From: Clostridia bacterium
GTDB taxonomy: Bacteria > Bacillota > Clostridia > Oscillospirales > Acutalibacteraceae
DNA: 64,000 nt
Reading direction: 5' to 3'
NCBI GenBank assembly: GCA_017516445.1
Contig: JAFXCZ010000013.1
Location: forward strand, 1 to 64,000
The position numbers and the translations under genes are program-made. This document shows positions 45,786 through 55,694 of this stretch, one piece after another. Position 1 is the first letter of the stretch. Each line of letters opens with the position of its first letter. Below the pieces are notes generated by a model. That model had not been told where the DNA came from, did not search any database, and saw nothing but the letters and a program-made list of their open reading frames with translations.

Positions 45786-45796
45786 AATAACATCCT

Positions 45797-46786
45797 TTAA
45801 AGTAAATTTATGCCGTTTTTCTTGCATTTCTGAATTTCTTTTTCAGGCCAGATAGATACCTGAACTTCACCAACGTGAGCCTTATGTAAAAGGTACATAC
45901 AAAGCCTTGACTGACCAATACCGCCGCCTATAGTAAGGGGTAATGCGCCTGAAAGGAGCATTTGGTGGAATTCATACTTTACTCTTTCTTCTTTGTTTTC
46001 AGCCTTTAATTGCTTTAAAAGACTCTCTCTGTCCACACGGATACCCATTGAAGAAATTTCAAACGGAATATCTAAAACGCGGTTGTAAAGAATTATATCA
46101 CCGTTTAATTCCCAATCGTCGTAATCAGGCGCTCTGCCGTCGTGCTTATTACCGCTTTTAAGCTTTCCGCCTATTTTCATAATAAAGACAGCACCGTATT
46201 CCTTTGCAGCTTCATATTCACGCTGCTTACCGCTTAAATCGGGATATTTATCCTCAAGCTCCTGTGTTGTCACAAAGGAAATTTGCTGCGGTAAATAATT
46301 TTCAAGGCAAGGGTATTTTTCTTCTACCGCCTTAGCTGTGCGCAAAAGTGCACCGTAAATGCTTCTTACCGTAGCTTTAAGATAATTTTCAGTTCTGTCC
46401 TCTGCGGTGATAATTTTCTCCCAATCCCATTGGTCAACATAGATAGAATGAATATTATCACATTCTTCATCACGCCTTATAGCGTTCATATCAGTATAAA
46501 GTCCCGTATGCATTGGAAAGCGATATTTTAAAAGCGCCATACGCTTCCATTTAGCAAGACTGTGAACAACCTCAGCAATCTCACCTGTTTCTAATATATC
46601 AAAAGAAACCGGACGTTCAACACCGTTGAGGTCATCGTTTAAGCCGCTCCCCTGCTTTACAAACAGAGGTGCGGATACACGAGATAAATCAAGACTGTCA
46701 CAAAGCTCACTTGCAAATTTTTCTTTTACAAGGGCGATAGCATTCTGAGTATCAAACTCATTTAGCTTTGAAATATATTTTTCCAT
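45797..46786 (-). CDS. asnA: Aspartate-ammonia ligase (asparagine synthetase A)
   Basis: Makes asparagine from aspartate, ammonia and ATP; homologous to class II aminoacyl-tRNA synthetases. The 329-residue protein has PVSFDILETGEIAEVVHSLAKWKR, the LYTDMNAIRRDE region, DQWDWEKI, and motif 3-like LTIGGGIGQSRLCM. The ATG at 46786 stands 6 nt after AAAGGTG; a GTG at 46795 lies in the ribosome site and is rejected. It begins 11 nt after asnS and shares its T-box-controlled transcript. Confidence 0.96.
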   Translation of the reverse strand: MEKYISKLNEFDTQNAIALVKEKFASELCDSLDLSRVSAPLFVKQGSGLNDDLNGVERPVSFDILETGEIAEVVHSLAKWKRMALLKYRFPMHTGLYTDMNAIRRDEECDNIHSIYVDQWDWEKIITAEDRTENYLKATVRSIYGALLRTAKAVEEKYPCLENYLPQQISFVTTQELEDKYPDLSGKQREYEAAKEYGAVFIMKIGGKLKSGNKHDGRAPDYDDWELNGDIILYNRVLDIPFEISSMGIRVDRESLLKQLKAENKEERVKYEFHQMLLSGALPLTIGGGIGQSRLCMYLLHKAHVGEVQVSIWPEKEIQKCKKNGINLL

Positions 46787-46797
46787 TAAAAACACCT

Positions 46798-48174
46798 TTA
46801 AGAAATATTTCCAACAGTTCTGGGATAGAGTATAACGTCACGGATATTGCTCACACCTGTAACATACATAATTATACGCTCAAGACCTAAGCCAAAACCA
46901 CTGTGCGGCACCGAGCCGAAGCGGCGAAGCGCAATATAATGCTCGTAATCCTCAAGATTCATACCGCGCTTTTGCATAGCATCAAGTAACTTATCTAAAT
47001 CAGCCTCACGCTCACTGCAGCCGATGATTTCACCAACACCGGGTACTAAAAGGTCGGTAGCGGCAACGGTTTTACCATCAGCATTCTGCTTCATATAGAA
47101 TGACTTAATTTCCTTAGGATAATCGGTAAGGAATACCGGACGCTTGCAAATTTCTTCCGAAATATATCTTTCGTGCTCGGTCTGTAAATCACAGCCCCAT
47201 TCTACAGGGTACTGGAATTCTTTACCCGATTTTTTAAGTACCTCAATCGCCTCGGTATAGGTCATAACCGCGAAATCATTAGAAACCACAGACTTTAATT
47301 TTTCAATAAGTCCTTTTTCAAAAAGGCGGTCGAAGAACTCAAGCTCGCTCGGGCATTTTTCTAAAACCGAATTAATGATATGCTTAATAAGGTCTTCAGC
47401 AATTTCAATAATATCGGGAAGCTCAGCAAAAGCAACCTCAGGCTCAACATGCCAGAACTCTGCTACGTGACGCGGAGTGTTACTCTTTTCAGCACGGAAG
47501 GACGGACCAAAGGTATAAATTTTACCGAGTGCCATAGCGGCAACCTCGCCCTCTAACTGTCCCGAAACGCTTAACGCTGCACGTGTTCCGAAGAAATCGT
47601 CTGCGTTATAATCCTCTTCATTTTTATAATCGTTACTGTAGCCTATGGTAGTAACCTTAAACATTTCGCCTGCACCCTCGCAGTCACTCGCTGTTATGAG
47701 CGGTGTGTGAATATAGGTGAAACGGCGGGCTTGGAAAAATTCATGTATACAAGCCGATACAACCGAACGCACACGAAGCACCGCATTAAAGGTGTTAGTC
47801 CTAACACGAAGATGCGGAATTGTACGCAAATATTCAAGAGTGTGGCGCTTTTTCTGTAACGGATATTCAGGTGGGCAAGCACCCAAAACCTCAATAGATT
47901 TTGCATTGATTTCAACCGAATCAACCGCAACGGCAGACTTTACAAGTGTACCGCACACCTTTAAGGAGGTGCCAAGCTTCATAAACTCTGCAATATCGCT
48001 CATCTCGGACTTATCAATAACTATCTGCAAATGCTTTAAGGTAGTGCCGTCATTAAGCTCAATAAAAGCCATATTTTTAGAGTCGCGCGAGGTTCTTACC
48101 CAACCGCATACTGTAACTTCAGTATTTAGTAATTCTTTTTCTTCAAAAATTTTGTAAATATCAATGTGTTTCAT
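46798..48174 (-). CDS. asnS: Asparaginyl-tRNA synthetase
   Basis: Charges tRNA-Asn. The 458-residue class IIb enzyme has the N-terminal OB anticodon-binding domain (VTVCGWVRTSRDSKNMAFIE at about 20-39), motif 2 (FRAEKSNTPRHVAEFWHVEPE) and motif 3 (GFGLGLERIIMY). Its presence means the organism does not rely solely on the Asp-tRNA-Asn amidotransferase route. Expression is under the T-box leader at 48187-48452; SD AGGAGTG lies just after the terminator. Confidence 0.97.
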   Translation of the reverse strand: MKHIDIYKIFEEKELLNTEVTVCGWVRTSRDSKNMAFIELNDGTTLKHLQIVIDKSEMSDIAEFMKLGTSLKVCGTLVKSAVAVDSVEINAKSIEVLGACPPEYPLQKKRHTLEYLRTIPHLRVRTNTFNAVLRVRSVVSACIHEFFQARRFTYIHTPLITASDCEGAGEMFKVTTIGYSNDYKNEEDYNADDFFGTRAALSVSGQLEGEVAAMALGKIYTFGPSFRAEKSNTPRHVAEFWHVEPEVAFAELPDIIEIAEDLIKHIINSVLEKCPSELEFFDRLFEKGLIEKLKSVVSNDFAVMTYTEAIEVLKKSGKEFQYPVEWGCDLQTEHERYISEEICKRPVFLTDYPKEIKSFYMKQNADGKTVAATDLLVPGVGEIIGCSEREADLDKLLDAMQKRGMNLEDYEHYIALRRFGSVPHSGFGLGLERIIMYVTGVSNIRDVILYPRTVGNIS

Positions 48175-48186
48175 AATACCACTCCT

Positions 48187-48452
48187 AAAAAAATAGCGCC
48201 CATTAGTCCCGTTACTTTAGGACGAATAGACGCATTATCCGCGGTGCCACCTAATTTACCTTAAAAAAGGTCACTTTCAACCGTTAAGTTGGTTTGATTT
48301 AACGCATCAATTACGGCGCCCCTACTAAGTGTAAGCTTTTAGGTTTGCAGCTTCGAAGTGTTATTCATATTACCGAAATTACCGCATTTCCACCGTCAGC
48401 GGCTCTCTTTAAACTCTAAATAATACTACTTCTCTTCATCATAGCCTTTATC
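48187..48452 (-). promoter_or_regulatory. T-box riboswitch leader (Asn)
   Basis: Senses uncharged tRNA-Asn to switch on asnS-asnA. On the minus strand the leader has a Stem I with AG-bulge-like segments, an AAC codon at 48362-48360 in the position expected for the specifier, the T-box core TGGCACCGCG at 48249-48240, and a terminator whose arms GCGTCTATTCGTCC and GGGACTAATGGGCGC end in seven T's. The specifier AAC matches the asparagine genes downstream. Uncharged tRNA-Asn should stabilise the antiterminator. Confidence 0.93.
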
Positions 48453-48458
48453 AAAATT

Positions 48459-48487
48459 ATTTTACCATTAAATTATAAAAATGTCAA
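48459..48487 (-). promoter_or_regulatory. Promoter of the asnS-asnA transcript
   Basis: On the minus strand TTGACA, 17 nt, TAAAAT. The -35 box starts 4 nt after the ysxC stop. A second TTGACA lies a few nt upstream. Confidence 0.75.
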
Positions 48488-48490
48488 CTG

Positions 48491-49075
48491 TCAAGAATTT
48501 ACTTGCTCAATAATTTCGCGAAGTGCCATAGCACCCGTATTATTTTGTGCCGAAAAAGGTATAATTTTCGTATTTTCTGCAAATTCTCCCAATTCTTGCT
48601 TTATAAGCTGAAGACGTTTTTCAGTTTCGGTTTTATTAAGCTTATCAGCCTTGGTTAAAACCACAGTGTAGGGTATTCCCATCTGACTCAAAAAATCAAG
48701 CATAGAAATATCAAAATCGGTAGCAGGATGGCGCATATCAATAAGCTGAAAAGCCATTCTTATATCTCTTTCAGACTTAAAATACCCCTCCATAAGCTCA
48801 CTCCAACGCTCACGCTCACTGTAATTCACCTTAGCGTAACCGTAGCCGGGCAAATCAACAAGACGGATATTATCCACCTTATAAAAATTTATAGTAACAG
48901 TTTTACCCGGTTTTGAGCTTACGCGTGCAATGGATTTGCGATTTAAAACCTTGTTTATAAGTGAGGATTTGCCTACATTAGACCTACCGCAAAAGCAGAT
49001 TTCGGGAAGTGTAGACTCCTCCAACTGCGCAAATGTGCCGAAAGCCTTTTCAAACTCTGCATTATTAAAATTCAT
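48491..49075 (-). CDS. ysxC: Ribosome biogenesis GTPase YsxC (EngB)
   Basis: Essential GTPase for 50S subunit assembly. The 194 residues show G1 GRSNVGKSSL (31-40), G3 DLPGYGYAKV and G4 TKADKL. It lies 12 nt behind lon, the standard Firmicutes neighbour, at the 3' end of the murI operon. Confidence 0.95.
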   Translation of the reverse strand: MNFNNAEFEKAFGTFAQLEESTLPEICFCGRSNVGKSSLINKVLNRKSIARVSSKPGKTVTINFYKVDNIRLVDLPGYGYAKVNYSERERWSELMEGYFKSERDIRMAFQLIDMRHPATDFDISMLDFLSQMGIPYTVVLTKADKLNKTETEKRLQLIKQELGEFAENTKIIPFSAQNNTGAMALREIIEQVNS

Positions 49076-49087
49076 ACTACCACTTCC

Positions 49088-51490
49088 CTATTGGCTTATT
49101 GAATTACGAGCCGATGCGTTATAATTATCGAAAATATGATTTTCTGCCTTTGTTTCTTTATCCTCTTGTGTAAAAGCATAATCGAGTATCTCTTCGGCAA
49201 AGGAAACAGGTATAAATCGTATATTTTCCTTAACAACACTGTCAACCTCTTCTAAATCACAGAGGTTTTCCTTTGGAATAAAGACCGTTTTTACTCCCGA
49301 ACGGTAAGCCGCCATAGACTTTTCACGAAGTCCGCCGATTTTAAGCACTCTGCCGCGCAGTGTAACTTCACCCGTCATAGCAATATCGCGCTTAATTTTT
49401 TTACCCGTAAGGGCAGAAACCAACGCCGTAACAATGGTAACTCCTGCCGATGGGCCGTCCTTTGGAACAGCAGCCTCAGTCGCGTGAATGTGAATATCCT
49501 TATTCTTATAAAACAAGGTATCGATACCGTATTTTAAGGCATTCGCTCTCACAAAGCTTACGGCTGTCATAGCAGATTCCTTCATAACATCGCCCAAAGA
49601 GCCTGTAAGCTCAACCTTGCCAGTACCATCCATTACCGAAACCTCAAGCTGCATTATTTCGCCGCCGACACTCGTCCAAGCAAGACCGTTTATAATACCA
49701 ACCTGGTCTTCACTTAAAATAACCTCGGGTGTGTATTTATGACTACCGAGCATTACTTCAACCTCTTTTTCGGTTATGATAACCTTTTTCTTTTGACCGC
49801 TGGCTATTATTTTAGCTGTCTTTCTGCAAAGTGAGGCAATACTTCGTTCAAGCTTTCTAACCCCTGCTTCGCGGGTATAAAAATCAATAAGCGAATATAT
49901 AGCCGCATCTGTAATACGTATTTGCGCTTTAGTAAGACCGTGACGCTCTATCTGCTTTAAAATAAGATGCTTTTTAGCTATATGGAACTTTTCTTCCCTT
50001 GTATAGCTTGAAACCTCTATTACTTCCATACGGTCAAGCAAAGGTGCAGGAATAGTATCAAGCGAATTTGCCGTAGCAATAAATACTGCGCGACTTAAAT
50101 CGTAAGGTATTTCAATAAAATGGTCCACAAAGGTATTATTTTGCTCTGGGTCTAAAACCTCAAGCAAAGCGGAAGCGGGGTCACCCTTATAGTCCTTACC
50201 TAATTTATCAACTTCATCAAGCAATATCACAGGATTACCGCTGCCTGCCTGTTTTATGGCATTTATAATTTTACCCGGCATTGCACCGATATATGTCTTA
50301 CGGTGACCGCGGATTTCGGATTCATCATGAACACCGCCTAAAGCCACACGCGCAAATCTTCTGCCCATACATTCGGCAACAGTCTTACCAATTGAGGTTT
50401 TGCCTACACCGGGAGGGCCTACAAGGCAGATAATCTGCCCCTTAATATCGGGTGATAAGGTGTAAACTGAAAGCAATTCGAGTATGCGTTCCTTAACCTT
50501 TGAAAGTCCGTAAATGTCACGGTTGAGTATTTTTTCTGCCTTTAAAACATCGGTAGAGGTTTTAGTAAAGGCTTCCCAAGGAAGCTCAAGACAGGTATCA
50601 AGATAATTACGTTCAACAGTGCCCTCGTGTGAGCCTTGCGGCATTTTAGCAAGCTTATTAACGTGAATATGAAGCTGTTCTTTAACCGCATTATCTGCCG
50701 AAAGTGACTCGATTTTAGTATGATAACTGTCAATCTCGTCAGCGGTTTCATCACCGTAAAGCTCACTTGAAATTACCTTTAACTGCTCACGCAAATAATA
50801 TTCCTTTTGATTTTCATCTATACCTGCGCGGGTTTTTTCGGCGATACGTTTATCAATCTGATTAATCTCATATTCCTTATTGAGAAGCTCTATAAGAATT
50901 TTAGCACGCTTTACGGGTGATAATTGCTCTAATATGTACTGCTTATCATCAAAAGGCGCGTTAATATTAAAGGCAATAAAGTCAGCCAAAAAGCCTATAT
51001 CCTCGGTATTTTCAACCGTCATCTCAATATCCGGTGAGGTTTTAGGCATAAGTGACATATATTTTGCAAATTCATTTCTCACGCGTCTTATAAGCGTTTC
51101 CTTATAAATTTCGCGATTTGTCACAGGCTTTTCTTCGCAGGGTGTAACCTTAGCGGTATAAAAATCTGGAAGAGCATAAAAATCGGTATGTGTTGCTCTG
51201 TATAAGCCCTGTACCAAAACCTTAGTTAAGCCGTCGCTTACCCTTAAAACCTGTTTAACCCTTGCAACACAACCGATTTCATACAAATCATCCTTTTCAG
51301 GGTCGTCAACATAAAAATCCTTTTGTGTTACAAGATAAATTAGCTGATTTTTTTCCATAGCATATTTAAGAGCATTTATAGATTTCTTTCTGCCAACATC
51401 AAACGATGCTACGGTATTTGGAAAAACCACAAGTCCGCGAAGTGCTAAAAGCGGCATCTGCGCGGCTGTGTTTTCAATAACTGTGGGCAT
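49088..51490 (-). CDS. lon: ATP-dependent Lon protease
   Basis: Cytoplasmic AAA+ protease that degrades misfolded and regulatory proteins. The 800-residue protein has the LON substrate domain (LLALRGLVVFPNTV at about 14-27), a coiled-coil region, Walker A VGPPGVGKTSIGK, Walker B PVILLDEVDKL, and the C-terminal protease with the catalytic serine in VPKDGPSAGVTI and a later lysine. Length is normal, and the SD AAGGAG is strong. It begins 9 nt after the lipoprotein gene. Confidence 0.96.
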   Translation of the reverse strand: MPTVIENTAAQMPLLALRGLVVFPNTVASFDVGRKKSINALKYAMEKNQLIYLVTQKDFYVDDPEKDDLYEIGCVARVKQVLRVSDGLTKVLVQGLYRATHTDFYALPDFYTAKVTPCEEKPVTNREIYKETLIRRVRNEFAKYMSLMPKTSPDIEMTVENTEDIGFLADFIAFNINAPFDDKQYILEQLSPVKRAKILIELLNKEYEINQIDKRIAEKTRAGIDENQKEYYLREQLKVISSELYGDETADEIDSYHTKIESLSADNAVKEQLHIHVNKLAKMPQGSHEGTVERNYLDTCLELPWEAFTKTSTDVLKAEKILNRDIYGLSKVKERILELLSVYTLSPDIKGQIICLVGPPGVGKTSIGKTVAECMGRRFARVALGGVHDESEIRGHRKTYIGAMPGKIINAIKQAGSGNPVILLDEVDKLGKDYKGDPASALLEVLDPEQNNTFVDHFIEIPYDLSRAVFIATANSLDTIPAPLLDRMEVIEVSSYTREEKFHIAKKHLILKQIERHGLTKAQIRITDAAIYSLIDFYTREAGVRKLERSIASLCRKTAKIIASGQKKKVIITEKEVEVMLGSHKYTPEVILSEDQVGIINGLAWTSVGGEIMQLEVSVMDGTGKVELTGSLGDVMKESAMTAVSFVRANALKYGIDTLFYKNKDIHIHATEAAVPKDGPSAGVTIVTALVSALTGKKIKRDIAMTGEVTLRGRVLKIGGLREKSMAAYRSGVKTVFIPKENLCDLEEVDSVVKENIRFIPVSFAEEILDYAFTQEDKETKAENHIFDNYNASARNSISQ

Positions 51491-51499
51491 ATTTTCTCC

Positions 51500-52099
51500 T
51501 TAATTATTCCAATTTTCGTTATATATAGCAGTAGCAAAAAGCTCGTTCTCCTGAAAAACAAAAATAACGGTTGCTTCATCAAACTCTGCCTTTAAAACAG
51601 TTCCGTCAATAACATAGCTTGCAAAAAATGCATTATCCTCTGTTAACGCCTCTTCGGTTAATTTGGTTTGTGAAAGAGCCTCTTGCACCTCTAAAATAAC
51701 CGTACCAATCGGGAAACCGAAGGCGGTATCGTAATTTACAATATAAGAAATTCCCTTAGCCTTATTTGCTTTATTGTAATAATAACAAATATTGCCGTTA
51801 TCAAGCAAAATGTTCTTTTCGCCCTCTACATATTCAAAATAAAATTCCTGTTCATCGTGACCGTGAGAGTGGTTTGGGTCTTCCTTATGCTCTGCCTCTT
51901 CCTGTTTTAGAAGTCCCTCAAGACCTTCCCTTACAGTATCGGGATTTTCTCCCAAGCAATACTCAGCTTCAGGCATTTGACCTAATTTTGCATAATACTC
52001 CAAATCAACCTTGTTGGATTTACCGCCGCTGTCCTTACCGCAAGCAGTAAAACAAAAAACCAAAGACACCGCGAGAACTAAACATAATATTTTTTTCAT
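51500..52099 (-). CDS. Predicted lipoprotein with His-rich segment
   Basis: Not assigned to a named family. A signal peptide with lipobox ends at C20 (VFCFTAC), so it should be anchored outside the membrane. At about residues 66-86 is a short acidic and histidine-rich stretch (HKEDPNHSHGHDEQEF, with H71, H77, H79, H81) that could bind a metal such as zinc. The rest (199 residues total) looks like a small alpha/beta fold. It lies between pncB and lon in one operon, with 15- and 9-nt gaps. Function unknown. Confidence 0.75.
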   Translation of the reverse strand: MKKILCLVLAVSLVFCFTACGKDSGGKSNKVDLEYYAKLGQMPEAEYCLGENPDTVREGLEGLLKQEEAEHKEDPNHSHGHDEQEFYFEYVEGEKNILLDNGNICYYYNKANKAKGISYIVNYDTAFGFPIGTVILEVQEALSQTKLTEEALTEDNAFFASYVIDGTVLKAEFDEATVIFVFQENELFATAIYNENWNN

Positions 52100-52114
52100 T
52101 TTAATTTCCCTTTA

Positions 52115-53563
52115 TCAGTTTTTATTAAGCTTTGTAAGCATACTGTGGCGAAGATTCCATAATTCTTCTGATAAATCGACATAATAAGTATGCGGATTTT
52201 CGAAACGTTTAACCTCATCCCACATAGAATCAACCTGCTCAGCGCGGTAGTTGGAAATTTCGGCTACGCTGGGGTTTTCGTAAACAAGCTTGCCCTTTTC
52301 GAAAACCTTAACCTGAAGCTTTTTAGCTACAAAGTTAGTAACAACCTTGCGCTTCCAGGTGTGAACAGGGTCGAAAATCTCGTACGGCTCACTGCTGTCA
52401 ATTTTTTCATTACCAAGAGTAATAACATCAGCAATAGCCTTGCCTGTTTCCCTATCGTAAAGGCGCCACGGTATTTTAACACCCGGCAATGTGATTTTTG
52501 CAGTGTTTTCGCTAATCTTAATTTTGGGGATAATTTCTCCGTCCTTTTCAACGGCAGAAAGCTTGTAAACACCGCCGAAAACCGCCTCACTGCGCGCGGT
52601 GATAAGTCTTTCACCTACTCCGTAGGTGTCAACCTTAGCACCCTGTAAAATCATATCACGAATGAGGTATTCGTCCAAAGAGTATGAAATGCAGATTTTA
52701 CAGTCGGGATAGCCTGCATCATCAAGCATTTTTCTTGCTTTCTTAGTAAGATAAGTAATATCACCGCTGTCAATACGGATACCAACAGGTCTTTTGCCTA
52801 ATGGCTTTAACACCTCGTCAAAAACCTTAATGGCATTAGGAATACCCGATTTTAAAACATTATAGGTGTCCACGAGTAAAAGACAGCTATCGGGATATTT
52901 TTCGGCATAGGTTTTAAAAGCGGTATATTCATCGGGGAAAAGCTGTACCCAGCTGTGAGCCATTGTACCGCTTGCCTTTACACCGAAATCCTTAGCAGTA
53001 AGCACACAGGAGGTGCCTGTGCATCCACCGATTATAGCCGCTCTCGCACCGTAATAAGCAGCACCGTTACCGTGGGCACGGCGTGCGCCGAATTCCATAA
53101 CAGGTCTGCCCTCTGCCGCGCGTACAATACGGTTAGCCTTAGTAGCAATAAGCGACTGATGGTTTATAGTAAGCAATACCATAGTTTCAAGCATTAAAGC
53201 CTGCATAGCATTGCCGCGCACTGTAACAATGGGCTCTTGCGGGAAGATAACTGTACCCTCAGGTACTGCCCATACATCACAGTCAAACTTAAAATCCTTT
53301 AAATAATCTATAAACTCGTCCGAGAACAAATTAAGACTTCTCAAATAATCTATATCGTCATCGTCAAAGTGTAAGTCCTGCATATATTCAATAAGCTGTT
53401 CAAGTCCCGCCATAATAGCAAAACCGCCGTTGTCGGGAACTCTGCGGAAGAACATATCAAAATAAGCTACATTGTCCTTCATATCGCTTGTGAAAACACC
53501 GTTAGCCATTGTAAGCTCATATAAATCCATAAGCATTGTTAAATTCATTTTTGCATTTTTCAT
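52115..53563 (-). CDS. pncB: Nicotinate phosphoribosyltransferase
   Basis: Converts nicotinate and PRPP to nicotinate mononucleotide in NAD salvage. The 482-residue protein has MDLYELTMANG near the N terminus, the EFGARRAHGNGAA motif, the GCTGTSC turn, and GIRIDSGDITYL with the phosphate-binding residues. The ATG at 53563 follows AAGGTGAT; the longer frame (to 53596) would overlap argS. It starts 10 nt after argS and is followed by the lipoprotein gene. Confidence 0.94.
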   Translation of the reverse strand: MKNAKMNLTMLMDLYELTMANGVFTSDMKDNVAYFDMFFRRVPDNGGFAIMAGLEQLIEYMQDLHFDDDDIDYLRSLNLFSDEFIDYLKDFKFDCDVWAVPEGTVIFPQEPIVTVRGNAMQALMLETMVLLTINHQSLIATKANRIVRAAEGRPVMEFGARRAHGNGAAYYGARAAIIGGCTGTSCVLTAKDFGVKASGTMAHSWVQLFPDEYTAFKTYAEKYPDSCLLLVDTYNVLKSGIPNAIKVFDEVLKPLGKRPVGIRIDSGDITYLTKKARKMLDDAGYPDCKICISYSLDEYLIRDMILQGAKVDTYGVGERLITARSEAVFGGVYKLSAVEKDGEIIPKIKISENTAKITLPGVKIPWRLYDRETGKAIADVITLGNEKIDSSEPYEIFDPVHTWKRKVVTNFVAKKLQVKVFEKGKLVYENPSVAEISNYRAEQVDSMWDEVKRFENPHTYYVDLSEELWNLRHSMLTKLNKN

Positions 53564-53573
53564 TTTAATCACC

Positions 53574-55262
53574 TTACATCTTTTCGGGAGCATCAATTTT
53601 AAGAAGTGTTAATACGTTTTTAATAACCATTGCAGTTGCCTCACAAAGAGAAAGTCTTGCCTGCATAAGATTTTCATCAATACCCTTTACTCTGCAAGCC
53701 GCATAGAACTTATGGAACTTAGTCGCAAGCTCTTCTACATAGTGGGTAATCTTAGCGGGGTCATAAGCCTTTGCAGAAGCCACAATTTCATCAGTAAGCG
53801 CCGCAATATGCAAAATAAGCTCCTTTTCTTCAGGGGCTGTTAAAAGTGAAAGCTCTGATAAATTACACTTTTTATTCTCAACACCCTCTGCTTCAAGGTT
53901 GCGGATAATACTGCAAATTCTCGCATAAGCGTACTGAACATAGTAAACAGGGTTGCTGTTTGACTCATTAACAGCCAAATCCAAATCAAAATCAAAATGC
54001 GAATTAGGCTCACGAAGATTAAAGAAAAATCTTGCCGCATCAATCGGAACTTCGTCAAGAAGAGTTACAAGGGTGATAGCTTTACCCGAACGCTTTGAAG
54101 CCTTAATAACCTCTCCGTCACGCACAAGACGTACCATCTGCATAAGTACAACATCAAGACGAGAAGCATCAACACCCAAGGCTGTCAAAGCGGCTTTAAG
54201 ACGCGGAACATAGCCGTGGTGGTCAGCACCAAGAATATCGATTGCCTTGTCGAATTTACGTGTTACAAGCTTGTTGTAGTGATAAGCAATATCGGGCACT
54301 ACATAGGTCGGCACACCGTTTGCGCGCACAAGCACAAAGTCTTTATCACAGCCAAAATCGGTAGCCTTAAACCATAAAGCATCCTCTTGGGTATATGTGT
54401 GACCGCTCTCCTTTAAAAGCTCAATAATTCTCGTAGCTTCGCCGTTGTTGTGAAGTGTACTCTCTTTGAACCAAGTATCGTATTTAATACGGTATTTTAA
54501 AAGGTCGCGCTCAAGTCCCTCAATATTCTTTGGCAGGGCAAACTCAACCAGCGCCTTTCTTCTCTCTTCCTCGGTTTTTTCCACAAAGCTGTCACCGTGA
54601 ATTTCAGCAAAAGCCTTAGCGTGAGCAATGATATCTTCACCGTGGTAGGAATCCTCAGGCATTTCTATACCGTCTTTATAAAGCTGTAAATATCTTAAAT
54701 CAAGCGAAAGACCGAATTTGTTAATCTGGTTGCCCGCATCGTTTATATAAAATTCTCTTTCGGTGTAATAGCCCGCTGCCGACATAACCGCCGCCAAGCA
54801 GTCACCCAAAGCACCGCCGCGCGCGTTACCTATATGCATAGGTCCTGTGGGGTTAGCAGATACAAACTCAACAAGCACCCTTTTATTTTCGCCGTAGTTG
54901 CTTTTGCCGTAATCCCCGCCCTTTTCAAGTACGTCAGCCACAATGTCGGCATAATACTTTTGAGATAAGAAAAGGTTTATAAATCCAGGGCCTGCAATTT
55001 CACACTTTTCAATATAGCTGTTTTCAAAATCAGTATGCGAAATTATAGCCTCTGCTATCTGACGGGGTGCGCATCTGAAAAGGCGCGACCAAACCATTGC
55101 CGCGTTCACAGCATAGTCACCGTGCGAGCGGTTAGCAGGCACCTCTATCGTAAAATCGGTAAGCTCTGCTTCAGCTAAGCTTCCATCCTTCATAGCGCTT
55201 TTTGTTGCGTCTATTATAATCTTTTTAATTTCATCTTTTGCTTTTGTTACTATTACAGACAT
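53574..55262 (-). CDS. argS: Arginyl-tRNA synthetase
   Basis: Class I synthetase for arginine. The 562-residue protein shows the N-terminal Add-1 domain, the HIGH-type motif PMHIGNARGGALGD, the DVVLMQMVRLVRDGEVIKASKR region (with KASKR in place of KMSKS, common in ArgRS) and the C-terminal DALR helical domain. It lies 3 nt after the DUF1934 gene, its frequent partner in Firmicutes. Confidence 0.96.
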   Translation of the reverse strand: MSVIVTKAKDEIKKIIIDATKSAMKDGSLAEAELTDFTIEVPANRSHGDYAVNAAMVWSRLFRCAPRQIAEAIISHTDFENSYIEKCEIAGPGFINLFLSQKYYADIVADVLEKGGDYGKSNYGENKRVLVEFVSANPTGPMHIGNARGGALGDCLAAVMSAAGYYTEREFYINDAGNQINKFGLSLDLRYLQLYKDGIEMPEDSYHGEDIIAHAKAFAEIHGDSFVEKTEEERRKALVEFALPKNIEGLERDLLKYRIKYDTWFKESTLHNNGEATRIIELLKESGHTYTQEDALWFKATDFGCDKDFVLVRANGVPTYVVPDIAYHYNKLVTRKFDKAIDILGADHHGYVPRLKAALTALGVDASRLDVVLMQMVRLVRDGEVIKASKRSGKAITLVTLLDEVPIDAARFFFNLREPNSHFDFDLDLAVNESNSNPVYYVQYAYARICSIIRNLEAEGVENKKCNLSELSLLTAPEEKELILHIAALTDEIVASAKAYDPAKITHYVEELATKFHKFYAACRVKGIDENLMQARLSLCEATAMVIKNVLTLLKIDAPEKM

Positions 55263-55265
55263 TTT

Positions 55266-55694
55266 TTAATTTACCTCTTTAATGGAAATTTTTACACTGT
55301 TATGGCTTAAAAGCTGCAAATTTGTATCAATAGTATAATTCATACAAATATCACCGCCGCTGCCCGTAAGCCGAGTTTTAACCTTTTCACCGAATACTCC
55401 AAGCGAAAGCTCGCCCATAGGTGTAGCATAAAAGCAATTATTCCGAACACCTTTTTCGATAACCATTTTACTGTTATAAGCACCGCTTCTTTGAAGCACA
55501 ACCGAATTATCTGGCTTAATAAAAACGGTGGTCTTAATTTCTCCGTCAACCTCTAACAAACGGCTTTCGTCATAGGAAATAAAGTAGCTATCATCCTTAA
55601 CACCGAATCTACCGTCGGTTGTAAACTCAATAGTATCGATGTTGCCGTCAACCGTTTGCTCGGTTTTAATATCAATTATAACATCCTTTATCAT
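55266..55694 (-). CDS. DUF1934 (YwiB-like) beta-barrel protein
   Basis: A 142-residue protein of the DUF1934 family, a calycin-like small barrel of unknown role that is conserved beside argS in many Firmicutes. Family features seen are the SYFISYDES and TTVFIKPDNSVVLQRSG segments and MGELSLGVFGEKV. The start codon overlaps the murI stop by 4 nt (ATGA), and argS follows 3 nt later, so all three are translated together. Confidence 0.85.
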   Translation of the reverse strand: MIKDVIIDIKTEQTVDGNIDTIEFTTDGRFGVKDDSYFISYDESRLLEVDGEIKTTVFIKPDNSVVLQRSGAYNSKMVIEKGVRNNCFYATPMGELSLGVFGEKVKTRLTGSGGDICMNYTIDTNLQLLSHNSVKISIKEVN

